Source: Oasisia sp. SBJ-2009 (Eukaryota; Annelida; Polychaeta; Sabellida; Siboglinidae). Taken from it: a stretch of 64,000 nt of DNA. Under the pieces are notes generated by a model. The model made no database searches. It had not been told where the DNA came from and saw only the letters and a list, made by a program, of their open reading frames with translations. Shown piece after piece: positions 35,064 to 49,904 of this stretch (position 1 is the first letter of the stretch; each line of letters starts with the position of its first letter). The DNA lies in contig OZ024857.1 of NCBI GenBank assembly GCA_964017155.1, positions 40,393,716 through 40,457,715 of the forward strand. Direction: 5' to 3'. Both the position numbers and the translations under genes were made by a program.

Positions 35064-36797
35064 CTGAAAAGAAAAGCATATATTCAAACTCAGTAAAAAA
35101 AAACTGGCATCATGGTATTAGAGTTGTCATTATGGAGTGTTCATTGCCATGTAATCAATCAATCTACAGCTGTATAACATAATATTTTATGTATGACCTA
35201 AAGCATTCCATAAAAAAGGCAGCCAGAAATGTTCGGCTACAGCAGCACGTACAGGTTGATATCTAAGCAGGGTTGTAATTCATTAGGTGTGTATTGTCAT
35301 TACATGAAAGTAAAATTACCCTGCTATATTTAATTGTAGGGATAAGGGATGCCTTATATTAGATATTATTATAGAATTATTTGAATACTCTCAAGAATAG
35401 CGCATTCATATTTTCTGTTTTATTTTCAATATACAATTTTGTGTCAGGGTATGTCATGTAATAACTACTAGATATGTTATATTTGACATTTAATGGCTCA
35501 GCTGGAGGTTGTATCCATGTCAAAGTAAATGTTGGAAGTGACAAAATAAGGTGTGATGCCAACAGTATATTTCCTTCACCAAATATTCAAACATGTCTAC
35601 CTTCTTCAGAATGAATAATAATTGATTTCATAAATTGATTTTTGAGTTATTTTTGTATGCTGAATAGTTTTTTAAAGGTGTTGGCCGAAGTCTGTGTGGA
35701 CACTGGACTGGACACACTTAGTATAACATGCATTACACAACTGCAAAGGTTATCCTAGTTTTCCATGTCCAGGATATTATGAAAATGTTAATGAAAGCAA
35801 ATGTGTATTGAAATGGGCATATTAAAATATTTTGAAAATTTATACATTGTTGATTTGATAAAATGTTTAATTCACTTGGAGTGATCAGACGTATCTTCCA
35901 TGCATTTGACCGACACAAGTGATTGCATTAATCTTAGCCCCGCCTCTGCCTCGTCTCACTTGCATTGTAGTGTGGCCCATACTAATATATCATAATTCGA
36001 GTTGTATTATGCATTCATATATTGCTGTGATGAAAAGATAAAGATTAGAACAGCTGTGAATTGAAAGGTATCAGGTATTACATAGACTACAGCCAGGCAT
36101 CACTGACCAAAATGGAAACAAGTGCAAGAATGTTATGTGTAATACTTGCATATGGTGTACACTTGCTAGTAGCTATACAAGCATTTTATGTTCATGTTTA
36201 CATTTTTTATATTGAATAAATTCATCACCATCATGGTTGTCATAAAAATCTAAATTATGTTGCATAAAATATAATGCAAATCAACAACATCCAGCAATCA
36301 TAATAAAATGTGAGTCACAAAACACTGTTTAAATAATTGTGATAACCAACATAATTATTCGTTTGACGTTTTGTTGCACGAGATAACGGATGCTCCCCAA
36401 GATCACCCGGAGCCTAGCTACTAGTACTGCCAATGTTCCGAAGCCAATGATTTATCATTTCGTCCCTAACGTCATCTACACTCTCTAGATATGTACTTTC
36501 GCAATGACACAGCTTATGAACAAGATCCTGCGTAATCAAATTCAATACATATAAAAGTATAAATACATGCTGTATAAGTGTATGTCAGCTATCTGGCGGA
36601 GACTAAGGCTAAGGCCTAACTTAGGCCCTAAGGTGAGGCTAAGCGATGCCGACTGTCAAACTTTAAAAATAATCTAACAAGTTAGAGAATCCGCGCCGAG
36701 TAGGCCTATAATGAAGTTCGCAAGTTGCAGTTCTTGTTGAATTAGCCCACGACTACTCGCCCTGGTTGCTAACTACGATAAAGCACGTAATACATAC

Positions 36798-37005
36798 CTT
36801 CACAGAAGAAACACTTCGGAACGTTCGTCACAACACGCAAAAGCACATGCGGTTTGTTTATTATTGTGCCGTAGGATGCCGATCTCGTTCAGAACACGTG
36901 ACCCAAAAATGGCAGGACGTCTACACCGGCTAATGGTTTCACCAGTTATACCCGGTGTAACGACGATTCTTTTTTCCCGAATAAAAAAAGACAAGTACAC
37001 ATTTT
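36798..37005 (-). other. Possible first exon of the same transcript
   Basis: The minus strand has a CTGTGAAG end followed by a strong GTATGT donor at 36797. A short frame covers part of it. No family is recognised. The surrounding 36.4-37.0 kb is less AT-rich than its neighbours, as a promoter-proximal region might be. Inference only. Confidence 0.3.
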
Positions 37006-37009
37006 AAAA

Positions 37010-37650
37010 TTAAACTGACTGTGCATACTAGTTAAACTATTGAAACATTGCACATCAGGACATAAAAGAAAATGATTGGCGATGGGCAAAACGAAATGAT
37101 TGGGAACCTTTAAGCAACAATGCCACTACTACGTGGGCTTGACATAGATCAAAGATGGACCTAGCAATTAGAGTCAGATTTAAATGCATAGCCATAGACA
37201 TTGTAATATTTTGATAAATTTATATTGTTTTTATTTATGTCAACAGCACTTTCGGCAATAAAATAGGCTCAGATGTCAGTGTAAATGATTAACAGTAGAT
37301 CATATTTCAATCACTCCCTACTACAAAACTGAATTTGCAGATATTTATTTTATCACAGAGGCTGTTTTATGTGGACATTTCCCCCAAGCAAAGCCAGACA
37401 ACCAAGCCACCTAGTGTTATCGGAATCAATCACAGTGATACCTGTCATTGTTTTGTGAGAATTGTTTGAATATGTATACATTCCACGTTATGTAATAATA
37501 CTTTTGATTAAAATATAGTTATTTATGAATATAATAACTACCTTCACTGGAAAATATAGATTTGTGTTTAAATAATAGTTGCCTAACATGTTTTCGGGTG
37601 CCGAACAGGGAATATCATCAACACATCATTATTTGAAATTGAATGATTTC
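37010..37650. other. No recognisable gene
   Basis: AT-rich, no coding or repeat structure recognised. Confidence 0.45.
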
Positions 37651-37654
37651 AGAT

Positions 37655-38155
37655 CACAAGTTAAAACTTGGCAAATATACACGTATATTAATCATATTAA
37701 AGATCATGTTTTAGCTAATTGCCCACATGGCCAAATCTCCTCTGGCATCAGGACATTTTGTTAACAATTTATATATTCTTGTCATATTTGGATCACAGCC
37801 ACACGTGAATAGTATGCTTAATCTGAAAAGCTTTCTTTTATAGAGAAGGACATATAGGTATAAATTTCAAACCAGGTAATATATATATAGTATGTGATGA
37901 GTGATCAGATTGTATCTGTATTCTGTACCCCGAAACATGAAAAATATAATTCTGGAGTGAACAAACGCCCAACTTTGGGTGCTTGTAACTCTGAAATTAT
38001 CACATAAACAAAACCAAATAAGTTCAGAATCCAGTTTCCCATACAGGAGTTACGTTATGTTGCATATTGTAAAATAGTAACTTCAAATTAATAAAGTTAT
38101 CTGCATTCCAAAATCATGACAAAGATTTATTACAAAAACTCGGAATTTGTAGAAG
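37655..38155 (+). repeat. Dispersed repeat X, copy 2
   Basis: Begins with AGTTAAAACTTGGCAAATAT and contains TGCCCACATGGCCAAATCTC, CTTGTCATATTTGGA, GCTTTCTTTTA and ACCCCGAAACATGAA blocks. The same blocks recur in order in copy 3, about 510 bases downstream, so the two are tandem. Confidence 0.8.
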
Positions 38156-38167
38156 TTAAATGATATG

Positions 38168-38625
38168 AGACAAGTTAAAACTTGGCAAAGATATAAATTA
38201 CCACAGTATACGTATGTTAATCATATTAAAAGCTCTTATTGCTGGATAAATGCCCACATGGCCAAACCACCTTTGGTATGAGGGCATTCTTTTAAAAACA
38301 ATTATTTTCTTGTCATATTTGGACCCCAGCCACATGTGTATTCAGCCACATGTGCTTATTCTGATGAGCTTTCTTTTAGAGAGGTATATACTTCAAAACA
38401 GGTAACTTATACGGTATGTGATGAATGTTTATAGTAGTCGTAGATGATGAAAGTTGTAGCTGTACCCCAAAACATGAATAATGCTACATTTTTGAGTGTT
38501 TGTAACTCTAAAAATATCATATAAATGCACACAAAAATCAGAATCCAGAAAATTAACATACACATTAAGAAATATATTAGCATTCCAAAATCGTAAAAAC
38601 AAATATTACTGCGGTCGCGATTGCA
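38168..38625 (+). repeat. Dispersed repeat X, copy 3
   Basis: Tandem partner of copy 2, with AGTTAAAACTTGGCAAAGAT, TGCCCACATGGCCAAACCAC, TTTGGACCCCAGCCACATG and ACCCCAAAACATGAATAA. It also shares a later CAGAATCCAG...GCATTCCAAAATC block. Confidence 0.8.
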
Positions 38626-38639
38626 AAGCCAAAGAAAAG

Positions 38640-39290
38640 GTGTAACGGACTCTGTACTCAATGAACTATAAGTTTATAACTAATTAGAATTTAACTCTAA
38701 CAGTTTGCGTTTAGCGATCATTTAGATAGCTATATAATTATATTATGTATATATTATACATAGCCATGTGTGAAATTTAATTAAAACTCGAGATGTAACC
38801 TGGGAAGATTTCTGGATATTGGTTGATTTGGCGTGGAATGAAACTATATTGTTTTAATCATAGATCTTAATAGTAACTGAAATATTTTCAAAATATTGCG
38901 CATGGGACAATGTTAAACTACTAACAGCTTAAACACCATTAATGTTCATTTTGGATAGTTTGTAGTGACAATTCTGGAAGAAAATACCAACTATCACCCA
39001 TTGTCATTGACATTGTCATTGGCATTGCCATTGTCATTGATTTGCTTGCTCCAGGACCAGGATAAAATAATATTATTATTTTTAAATATCACCACCTATT
39101 ATTATTATTGTGAAACACAACAGGGGGATAAACTATAGAAATATCCCAATACTAATTCTGCTAATGAGACACTATTTATTTTATCACATACAAATTAATA
39201 ATCATAATGTCTAGATTTGTCATGAAAAGAAAGGCACAGCCCATTAGCACTAATTTTCGGGGTACTATGAACGGTAATCTTATACTTAAC
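38640..39290. other. No recognisable gene
   Basis: AT-rich. A short CATTGTCATTGRCATTG tandem near 39000 is the only structure. Confidence 0.45.
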
Positions 39291-39296
39291 TCAATA

Positions 39297-39629
39297 CTGG
39301 CCTAAATTATTACGGCCTTTTAAGTTTTAAAACCGTTTGTTCACCTTATTTTGATGTGTATGTATTCGCAATGCGATTCTACATCACTTCTAGTACAAAG
39401 AAGTTAGATTAAACTATTTTAATTTGTGTTTTAGAACAATTTAAACACGCCGAATCGAAAGAAATCGCCTCCGCGGTTCTGGTGCTGTTTAAATTGTTCT
39501 AAAACACAAATTAAAATAGTTTAATCTGAATTCTTTGTACCGGAAGTGATGTAGAATCACATTGCGAACACATACACATCGATATAAGGTTAAAAAACGA
39601 TTTTAAAAGGTCGTAATAATTTAGGCCAG
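39297..39629. mobile_element. 333-bp foldback (inverted-repeat) element
   Basis: Arms 39297-39446 and 39487-39629 are imperfect reverse complements, beginning and ending with CTGGCCTAAATTATTACG and its complement. The 40-base loop contains a GC-rich CGCCTCCGCGG core. No coding potential. Clear target-site duplications were not seen. Confidence 0.85.
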
Positions 39630-39867
39630 TTAAGTCGATAATCAACATAAATTTGACATATAATTATAAACAAACACGCCCTCACTTGGCCACCTTGTCA
39701 TATAGACATTATTTACAATAACACTTTAAAAGGTACATGGAATAATCAACCGAATACATAAGTGACATATTCACACTTTAAATTGATGAACAATTGATAA
39801 ATTAATACTAATAGAACACATGTGTATGATTTGCAATGCGCCCTTCGCCGTTTATGTTGAGTACGCC

Positions 39868-40271
39868 CAGAGAAGATCTAACAGAGAAGGGTTACTTCGC
39901 AATTTATAATGGGCCGCCATTTTAGCGCGTGGAGCGCAGCGTCCCAAGCGGACGAATGTGCCGCTTCATTTGCTTGACATTAGACAATGGCAACACCACC
40001 GCCAAATACATCGAAAAGTCGATAAACCGGCTCATTTTGCACGATCTACGGGTGCAACGAGTAAATTGAAGATAAGAGCACATTGTTATGAACTTTTAAT
40101 TATTTTATGCTACCAGGAAATAATCATCATTAAATAATTTTTTTTGTTAAAATGCTCAAACCGATAATATGTTATTGCGAGTAAAACTATCAATAATCAT
40201 TATCAATGAACACTGTTTGATTATTTTTCTAATATGTAAGAATTTGAATATACATGCATACAATAATTATA

Positions 40272-40347
<76 letters not shown>

Positions 40348-40405
40348 GTATACATGTATATTAAAATTGATAAATATTACATATGAAATAATATTAAATT
40401 ATATA

Positions 40406-40463
<58 letters not shown>

Positions 40464-40792
40464 TATAACTATTATTTTTTAAATGTATAATATTATATAT
40501 TAAATTATGTATTTTATATATTGCAAAAACACAATAACTATATAATTATATATATGCTTATATATGCTTATATATATATATATAAGTATATAATTATTGT
40601 GTTTTTGCAATATATATATAATATACAATATATATAATTTAATCCTTTAATATATAATATACATATTATAAATAACAATGACAATGTAATTTATATATAT
40701 ATATGATTTAATGTTATTTAATATATATTTAATAGGTAATATATGTGTATATAATAATTATAAACTTATATATATTTATGTATATATATATA

Positions 40793-40826
<34 letters not shown>

Positions 40827-40923
40827 ATTATATACACATATATTCAATAATATATATAATATGTTAAATATATATCAATAATCTATATATATGTAAATTA
40901 TCATTACCATTTAAAATATATAA

Positions 40924-40963
<40 letters not shown>

Positions 40964-41468
40964 TGTATAATTATTGTGTTTTTGCAATATATAAAACACA
41001 TAATTTAATCATTTATTATATAATATACATGTTATAAATAATAATGATAATGTAATTTATATATATATTATTTAATATTATTTAATATTATTTAATATGA
41101 TTTAATATTATTTAATATGTATTTAATATGTAATATAAATGTGTATACAATAATTATAAACTTATATATATTTATGTATATATATATATATATATACACA
41201 TATATATACATATATATATACATAATAAGTATATAATTATTATATACACATATATTAAATAATATATATATATTAAATATATATATCAATAATCTTAATA
41301 TATATAATATTAAATATATATTAATTTATATACATATATATATATATATAAATTTACATATATTTAATATTATATATATTATATATTATATATTAAGTTT
41401 ATTGATATATATATTTAACATATATATATATTATTTAATATATGTGTATATAATAATTATATACTTAT

Positions 41469-41510
<42 letters not shown>

Positions 41511-41971
41511 AATATATATAAGTTTATAATTATTGTATATATATATATATATATTATCATTAAAAACAAACACAACAATATAAAAATCCAAACAAGTGCT
41601 GACGTGGGTATAGGAAATGGGGGGCTGGGGACGTTGCATGATACCGGCCAAAGTCAGCCACAGGTGTGCAAGCAAGTAAATAACACGCTATACATGTAAT
41701 ATGATGTAAAAAAATGAACTAATAGGCCTATCTAGTGTCTGGATAGTGATAAAAATGTTGCTACGTGCACTAATGCAAGTTTACATGCTTCAGTGTTTAT
41801 GAAGTGCTTCAAGTGCAATTTCAATAACGTATGAATAATTGAACATATAATTTGTACTGCAGTATCATCTGGCAGTCTGCTAACACGGCACATTCGTCCG
41901 CTAGAGGCGCTACTGTCTCAAAATTCAAAATGGAACTGCCGAAGTGACCCTTCTCTGTTAGATCTTCTCTG
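39868..41971. mobile_element. 2.1-kb hAT-like non-autonomous transposon
   Basis: The termini are inverted repeats starting CAGAGAAGATCTAACAGAGA and extending, with mismatches, about 100 bases inward (left GCGGACGAATGTGCCG, mirrored at about 41890-41905). The same 7 bases, GTACGCC, flank both ends (39861-39867 and 41972-41978). CAGAG ends and a 7-8 base duplication are hAT features. There is no transposase; the inside is AT-rich repeat DNA. Not a gene-bearing element. Confidence 0.85.
40270..41560. repeat. AT palindrome cluster inside the transposon
   Basis: TA microsatellites separated by recurring ATAATTATTGTGTTTTTGCA and TTAAATATATATT segments in both orientations. The pair around 40523-40610 forms a clear palindrome (GCAAAAACACAATAA...TTATTGTGTTTTTGC). 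Confidence 0.85.
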
Positions 41972-41984
41972 GTACGCCCATGCC

Positions 41985-42680
41985 ATCGACATGACATGAG
42001 CCAGTCGTCAAATTTATCAACGAAGCGACTTAATTATCCGTACCGACTTCCATACCATATCCATACCAGGCCCTGCTGTTAGCAGAGAATTTTGCGGTGT
42101 GCCCGTGGCTCGAAGTTAACTAAGATAGAATCTGTAATTTTAGATCTTAAACTAAAAGTCCCAAAGAAACATTTGCAGGCCGTCCTTGACCTTACCGAGT
42201 GGGCGGAGCATAATTTGTAGCTAGTGCGCATGACAACCTCAGCGAACCAAAAAATACGTTTGCTCTGCTGTTTTGATGAAATAACACAAAAATTGTTTGT
42301 ATATCACAAGATAAGTTCATCTATGTGATAATATGATGTATTATAGAACATCCCTGCTAAAGACACATATAACATACATAAGATTTTTTGTTTTATTTAA
42401 ACAATAAGCCGTGTCGCCTAACCGATACATTTATCAAAACAAAGATATCCACTTCAATTTTTAAAATCTTTATAATAATTAAATTTGAGTACTTTCAGAA
42501 ATAAAATTTATTAATACAAGCTTAGGAATGCATGCTCTTGCTCTTTAGTAACTTGAAACTGTTTTGTAGTGAAAGCTATAGTAACGCAGGACCAAAAGTA
42601 TTAGGGCGACACCACATATCAGGGTTAGGGCGACACTTGTCGCCCAAACGACGTCAGATTGTCGCCCAACTGATGGATTT
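41985..42680. other. No recognisable gene
   Basis: Single-copy-looking DNA. A short RGGGCGACA motif repeats near 42602-42670 next to the TA array. Confidence 0.45.
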
Positions 42681-42683
42681 GTG

Positions 42684-42880
<197 letters not shown>

Positions 42881-42889
42881 GAGAGATAT

Positions 42890-43130
42890 ATATTGGGGGT
42901 GGGGAGGGAGGGATGTAGAGAGGGGAGAGAGAAAGGTGGGAGGAGAGAGAGAAGAAAGACGAGAGGGAACGAGGGAAACGTTGTGTGAAGGAGAGAGTAA
43001 AGAAAAACTGCCAGAAAAGGAGACAGCGGCGATACAAAAACAAAAACCCCACCACCCTCAAGACCCGCAGAGCAAAAACTTCTTCTGATGAAAGTCACGA
43101 GAAAAAGACAACGTGTAGAGAGAGTGATAG
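42890..43130. repeat. Purine-rich GA stretch
   Basis: Strongly purine-biased on the plus strand (GGGAGAGAGAAAGGTGGG style) without a fixed unit. It follows the TA array in the intron or 3' region of the NIDO gene. Confidence 0.7.
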
Positions 43131-43213
43131 AGGCCACGACTGAGACACGGATATAATTTTGTCCTGACAAATAACTAGTTAGTTTATCGTAGCTTTATGT
43201 TACGAACGCTCTA

Positions 43214-43384
<171 letters not shown>

Positions 43385-43399
43385 CTACGGCGTTGAATC

Positions 43400-45770
<2,371 letters not shown>

Positions 45771-45779
45771 TTTTTATGT

Positions 45780-46920
45780 TAATAGGAAATAACCATTAAA
45801 TAAATAACCATGTAAGTTGCATATATGCACATTCATGTCATGTTTTTTGTTTCTGGAAGAATTTGTTTTATATGATGTACTGTTTTTGTAAATGAATGTA
45901 TCAAAAGGTGACTCCTCAATAGCGATTACCACGGTCTTCGATGAGTCTCCTCACCCTACGTTGCATTATCAAATATATACATTGTTACCACGTTTGCTGT
46001 CATTTTATATTTGTATTATTCTGAGTTATTTGATATGGATGTATTGTATGTGTGTATTGTGTGAAATAATGGTCGGATAAAAACACATTCCTCTTCTTCA
46101 TCTTTTACTATGATACGAACACGCAGAACCCCCAGGTCAGTACCGGTTTCCCGAAAATTCCAGCCAGGTTTTGTTTAAAAACTGGTTTTTGTCTTTATAT
46201 TCTAGATAACGGAAGAAACCAGGTGTCAATTGTTGTCAATCGAGAACTGCATGAGGAAAGGAGTGGCTTAACAGATGTCATAGGATCATAGCAACATATA
46301 TTTGTAACATCATAATAAAAATAGGTATTTTGGCTCATGAAAAATAGAATGACAGCCTTTAAAATGTATTTCTATTAAACCTAGGCACTGATGTACCACT
46401 GGATTTCCTGCTAATAATGACTGAAGAGACCAGCTCCTTTTAAAACGAGAAAATCTGTTCCTTGTATTTCAATGATTAATTAACATGGTATTCTCAATTA
46501 ATATAATGTAAAGCCGACAACAATTTTTATTTTTTGTCGCCGGCTTACTAAACATATTATGAAAAAACCATAACAACTTTATATAACAAACAGTTTCAAG
46601 ACAAGCTTTATTGGCAACATCGCGAAGTAGCCCGAGTAAACGCAATGCAATGCCCCTTGATGTTCAACGATACAAAATTTTCCCAGAAATGTGGTCGGAG
46701 CTACAAATGTCAACACTAGGCAGTAAATATGGCTTTCGATGTTCACGCCGTCGATTCTTCATAAGGTAAACGATTGATTCGTCACTAAGCATTATATTTC
46801 ATCAACCAAAAGTGGTTCATTAAAACGTATTTGGGCTGTCGGTACAATATAGCATAGTTAATTTATATTCTGCATCGTTATTGTAGAATAAAAACACAGG
46901 AAGCTCACTCCCTTTAACTA
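45780..46920. other. NIDO gene intron 2, nothing recognised
   Basis: AT-rich intron; a short inverted pair (GCCGACAACAA...TTGTCGCCGGC near 46513-46545) is the only structure seen. Confidence 0.5.
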
Positions 46921-46925
46921 TTTAC

Positions 46926-47071
46926 CTGTAGTAGACTCGACCCGAATTCACTGTCGTGTCCACATCAGCATAGAAAGCTGCCACAAAACAGATATTGTCA
47001 CCAATAGGGAAGGCCTGGGAAATGTGCCATGGCCACGAATTCATGAAGGAAATCAGCCCGTTCGAGGTGAC
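46926..47071 (-). CDS. NIDO gene exon 2
   Basis: Forty-eight codons plus two bases: VTSNGLISFMNSWPWHISQA, FPIGDNICFVAAFYADVDTT and VNSGRVYY. It contains the NG.ISF and AAF.ADVDT hallmarks of NIDO. Phase 0 to 2, acceptor CATGTCTAG, donor GTAAAT. Confidence 0.94.
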
Positions 47072-47364
47072 CTAGACATGAATAAACACGTTCTTAAAAT
47101 CCTGCGTTATATAAAACATAAAAATTGTGTTCTATAACATGTTGTCTGCAAGCTGTATTTCTATTGTATTTGTATGATGTTTTGATGTGTTAATTGTAAC
47201 CTATTGTAATGTCAATCCAACTCAGTTGACTTGCTAATAAAACTTGTGTTATATCATATATTATATTAGCTTGACACAGTCCCGCCGGAAAAAACACAAC
47301 GTTGTGTGTAGTCAAATTCGTCGGTACAATTGCAGGTATCGACTGTTTTTGTTGCTTACATTCA

Positions 47365-47660
47365 ATACGGAGCGCATTGGCTTAGTGCCACAGCGTTGAA
47401 CCCTCAACCGAGAAAACCCCGGTTACAATCTTGTGCTGCGGTTTCGAATCTGGGGTAGATTAATTCACTCTACGTAATTCCTATTCATTCACCTGCATGA
47501 ATGAGCACCTGGCTATAGCTATGTGCTAACAGACTTCGCGTATTAATTGCACCGTGGTTGGATGCTTCCCGAGAAGCCTAGATTGTGTTCAATTGAACAT
47601 GTCTGCCAAGAAGGAGTAAATGTAAAGTGATGACTGGATACTATGCTACAATTACCTTTA
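47365..47660 (+). mobile_element. SINE family 3 copy
   Basis: A degenerate tRNA-like head (GGCTTAGTGCCACAGCGTTG, later GGTTACAATCTTG) is followed by the body shared with 32215-32545: GCTATAGCTATGTGCT, ATGCTTCCCGAGAAGCCTAG, CAATTGAACATGTCTGCCA, ending in ATTACCTTTACCTG. Confidence 0.78.
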
Positions 47661-47844
47661 CCTGTTTAAAGTCCCACAAGTCTGTGAGAACAAACAGGTT
47701 GAAATAAGACAGAAACACAGAAAATGGACAGACGATCGATGAACGACCGGGGGAACGAGGCAGTTTGTGACGTAATGCTGCCTACTGGGACGTTTTGTGA
47801 GAAATCGTGAGATTTAAGAGAGAAGACCGGAAGACGATGACAGA

Positions 47845-47956
47845 TGGCTCGAGGGGCTGCCGACAGGAAACTACGGAGAGAAAGAATAGGGAACGACTGG
47901 TCCAATGCAGAACCTGATCGTCACGACAGTGCATCCGGGAACAATGAGGTAACTGT
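47845..47956 (+). other. Possible small exon on the opposite strand
   Basis: An ATG at 47845 opens MARGAADRKLRRERIGNDWS then NAEPDRHDSASGNNE before a GTAACT donor at 47950. The basic, Arg-rich composition is not random-looking, but no partner exon or family is recognised, and it lies inside intron 1 of the NIDO gene. Confidence 0.2.
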
Positions 47957-48074
47957 ATTTCTACATTGACTAACAGGCAAGACTGTTTTAACCCTGTTTT
48001 AATAAGGTGGACTAATCCTGCCCTAACACAGTCAAGATGGGACGCTTAGTGTCAGGTCACGTGACACCATGACC

Positions 48075-48185
48075 CTCCTCAAACTAATGTTTATTTAATC
48101 GACAGTGATCAACATTACCGTGATTCTCCGGCCGCTGGCGTGCCAGGCGGATGTGCTAACCACTACACCCTCCGCCCCTCGGTAG
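48075..48185 (-). mobile_element. SINE family 1, internally deleted
   Basis: The minus strand begins GGGGCGGAGGGTGTAGTGGT (A box) and then jumps to GGAGAATCACGGTAATGT, which in the complete copy at 11841 lies beyond the B box. The B box is lost. Confidence 0.7.
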
Positions 48186-48264
48186 GTGTGCACAGCTAAG
48201 AATACAATGCCATAGGCGTAGCGGAAGACAGAGAGAGTTATTACAAGAAAAACGCAAGAAGCCA

Positions 48265-49345
48265 CAACCATTGATAAAGGCGGCGGTTCTATCGCTGCCA
48301 TTGACTCGCATGAGTGACTCGGCCGAGTCGCAGCGATTGAATCGTTCTGAAAGACATACTTTGTGAACCGATCGCTTTGGAAGACTAGCGTGGCGGCATA
48401 CGGTGAAGACATTTGAATTAGAGACGCCTGCTTGTCTGTTTACGGGTTACAGAAATGCTGGATAATTCCAGCAGCAGTGACGAGGCAAAAGTATGCTATT
48501 TTACTATGTGCGATTGCCTTACTACCGCAAATGGATTAGTCTAGGCATGTTTGGCGCAGGGTTGAACGTCAACAAAAGTAGATTGTACACCCCGAATGGG
48601 AAATCAGATAATTTGGACAACTGTTCTTATAGCATAGTGCCCATCTTTTGATTTAGGATAAGAATCGATAAACTGACCGTCGTACGGGGCTAGATAAAAG
48701 CTGAATTAATTTCTTATAGCGACATCGGAATCGCCCATGGATATCGCAGTTTGATAGCCGAATATGCATACCTGATAGCTGACCAATTAAAGTGTGCGTG
48801 CAATGCTTTAGGCACTACGTTTGTACTACTGCAACACAATGTTGATGATTTTTATACATATTTTATGTATTTCATTCACCTTAACAAATTTAATATTATA
48901 ATTCCACGATGCATGTATACATATTCATGTACAGCGCCTCCGATTGCATATCATTTATATTTATGGCACTTTATAAATGTTCTTCTTCTTATTATTATTA
49001 TTATTTGGAGTTTAGTTTTTAAGTTGTTGCTTTGGCCATGCACTCTATGTTTCTCATAGTTGTTAGGTCGTATGGGCTTATCTGTGGCAGTCAATGTTAC
49101 TGGCTTACACAATCTCTCCGTGAAAGCAAACGTGTTTTATATGGCAAGCTATATACCTACTCAGTAAGTTTGAAATACTTTAGTTGTACAAGGTTCAAAA
49201 TAAACATCTTGTTCTAAACATCTTATCTTGTTCGCGATACATTTGCACTGTCTCCTGACAAGAACACCGTGTCATGTGCATCTTTTAAAGAAAACATCAA
49301 CTTACATAAAGTGAGTCGTGCCGCACGTCGAAGTAGGGAAACGGC
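48265..49345 (-). repeat. Segmental copy A (contains NIDO exon 1)
   Basis: Shares a long string of blocks with copies B and C: GACTCGGCCGAGTCGCAGCG, GTCTGTTTACGGGTTACAGA, GTATGCTATTTTACTA, ATCGCCCATGGA.ATCGCAG, TAAGCTGCCTAC-like and GTGCATCTTTTAAAGAA just before the exon. A is the copy holding the intact first exon. Confidence 0.88.
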
Positions 49346-49515
49346 ACAGAGATGGGAATCTTTGGCGTGCGTTCGTAATATGTAACTGGTACCGTGCTGT
49401 CCCCGACATCCGGTCCATACGGGTAGAAGTGCGCAGGAGCAGGAAGCGCGTCTTCCGTCACGGCAATAGGCAACAGCGAAACCAGCGCCAGCAACATGGC
49501 GGCGCAACGACGCAT
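49306..49515 (-). CDS. NIDO gene exon 1 (signal peptide)
   Basis: Seventy codons from ATG at 49515: MRRCAAMLLALVSLLPIAVT is a signal peptide, then EDALPAPAHFYPYGPDVGDS and the NIDO start ISVPFPYFDVRHDSLY. The donor is GTAAGT. An upstream in-frame ATG exists at 49572 but would place 19 charged residues before the hydrophobic core, so the 49515 start is preferred. Within the exon, MLLALV could serve as an alternative start. Confidence 0.9.
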
Positions 49516-49519
49516 TCTT

Positions 49520-49815
49520 ACTCCGTCTCGTCTCACGCAGTAGGGCCTACTGTGCCAAGCCGAGTGAAGCAACCGGTCATAACGGCTCTTCGAACAAGGA
49601 CTGGTGTTGACTGCTGACCCGTGACTTACGCCGAGATTACTTCTCTCGTATGCTGACGTCCACGCCTTTTTATGTTCAATCGTTTACATAGACCATTGAT
49701 CTCTTAGCTACTAATAGATCATGCATTAAAAGACAAAGGTGATTATTTATAATTATTTACTTTTATGTATGATGAACTTAAATGAGAAATTACCATTTAT
49801 AATATTCCCACTGCA
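49520..49815. promoter_or_regulatory. Upstream region of the NIDO gene
   Basis: Immediately 5' of the first exon on the minus strand. No clear TATA element was picked out. The block ACTAATAGATCATGCATTAAAAGACA at 49710 recurs (ends only) in copy B, where it is fused directly to a remnant of the exon end. Confidence 0.35.
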
Positions 49816-49904
49816 TAGTACTACATGCGTGCATACGTGCATGAGCGCGTGCGTGCGTGCGTGCATGCGTGCGTGCGTGCGTGCATGCGTGTGTGTGTGT
49901 GTGC

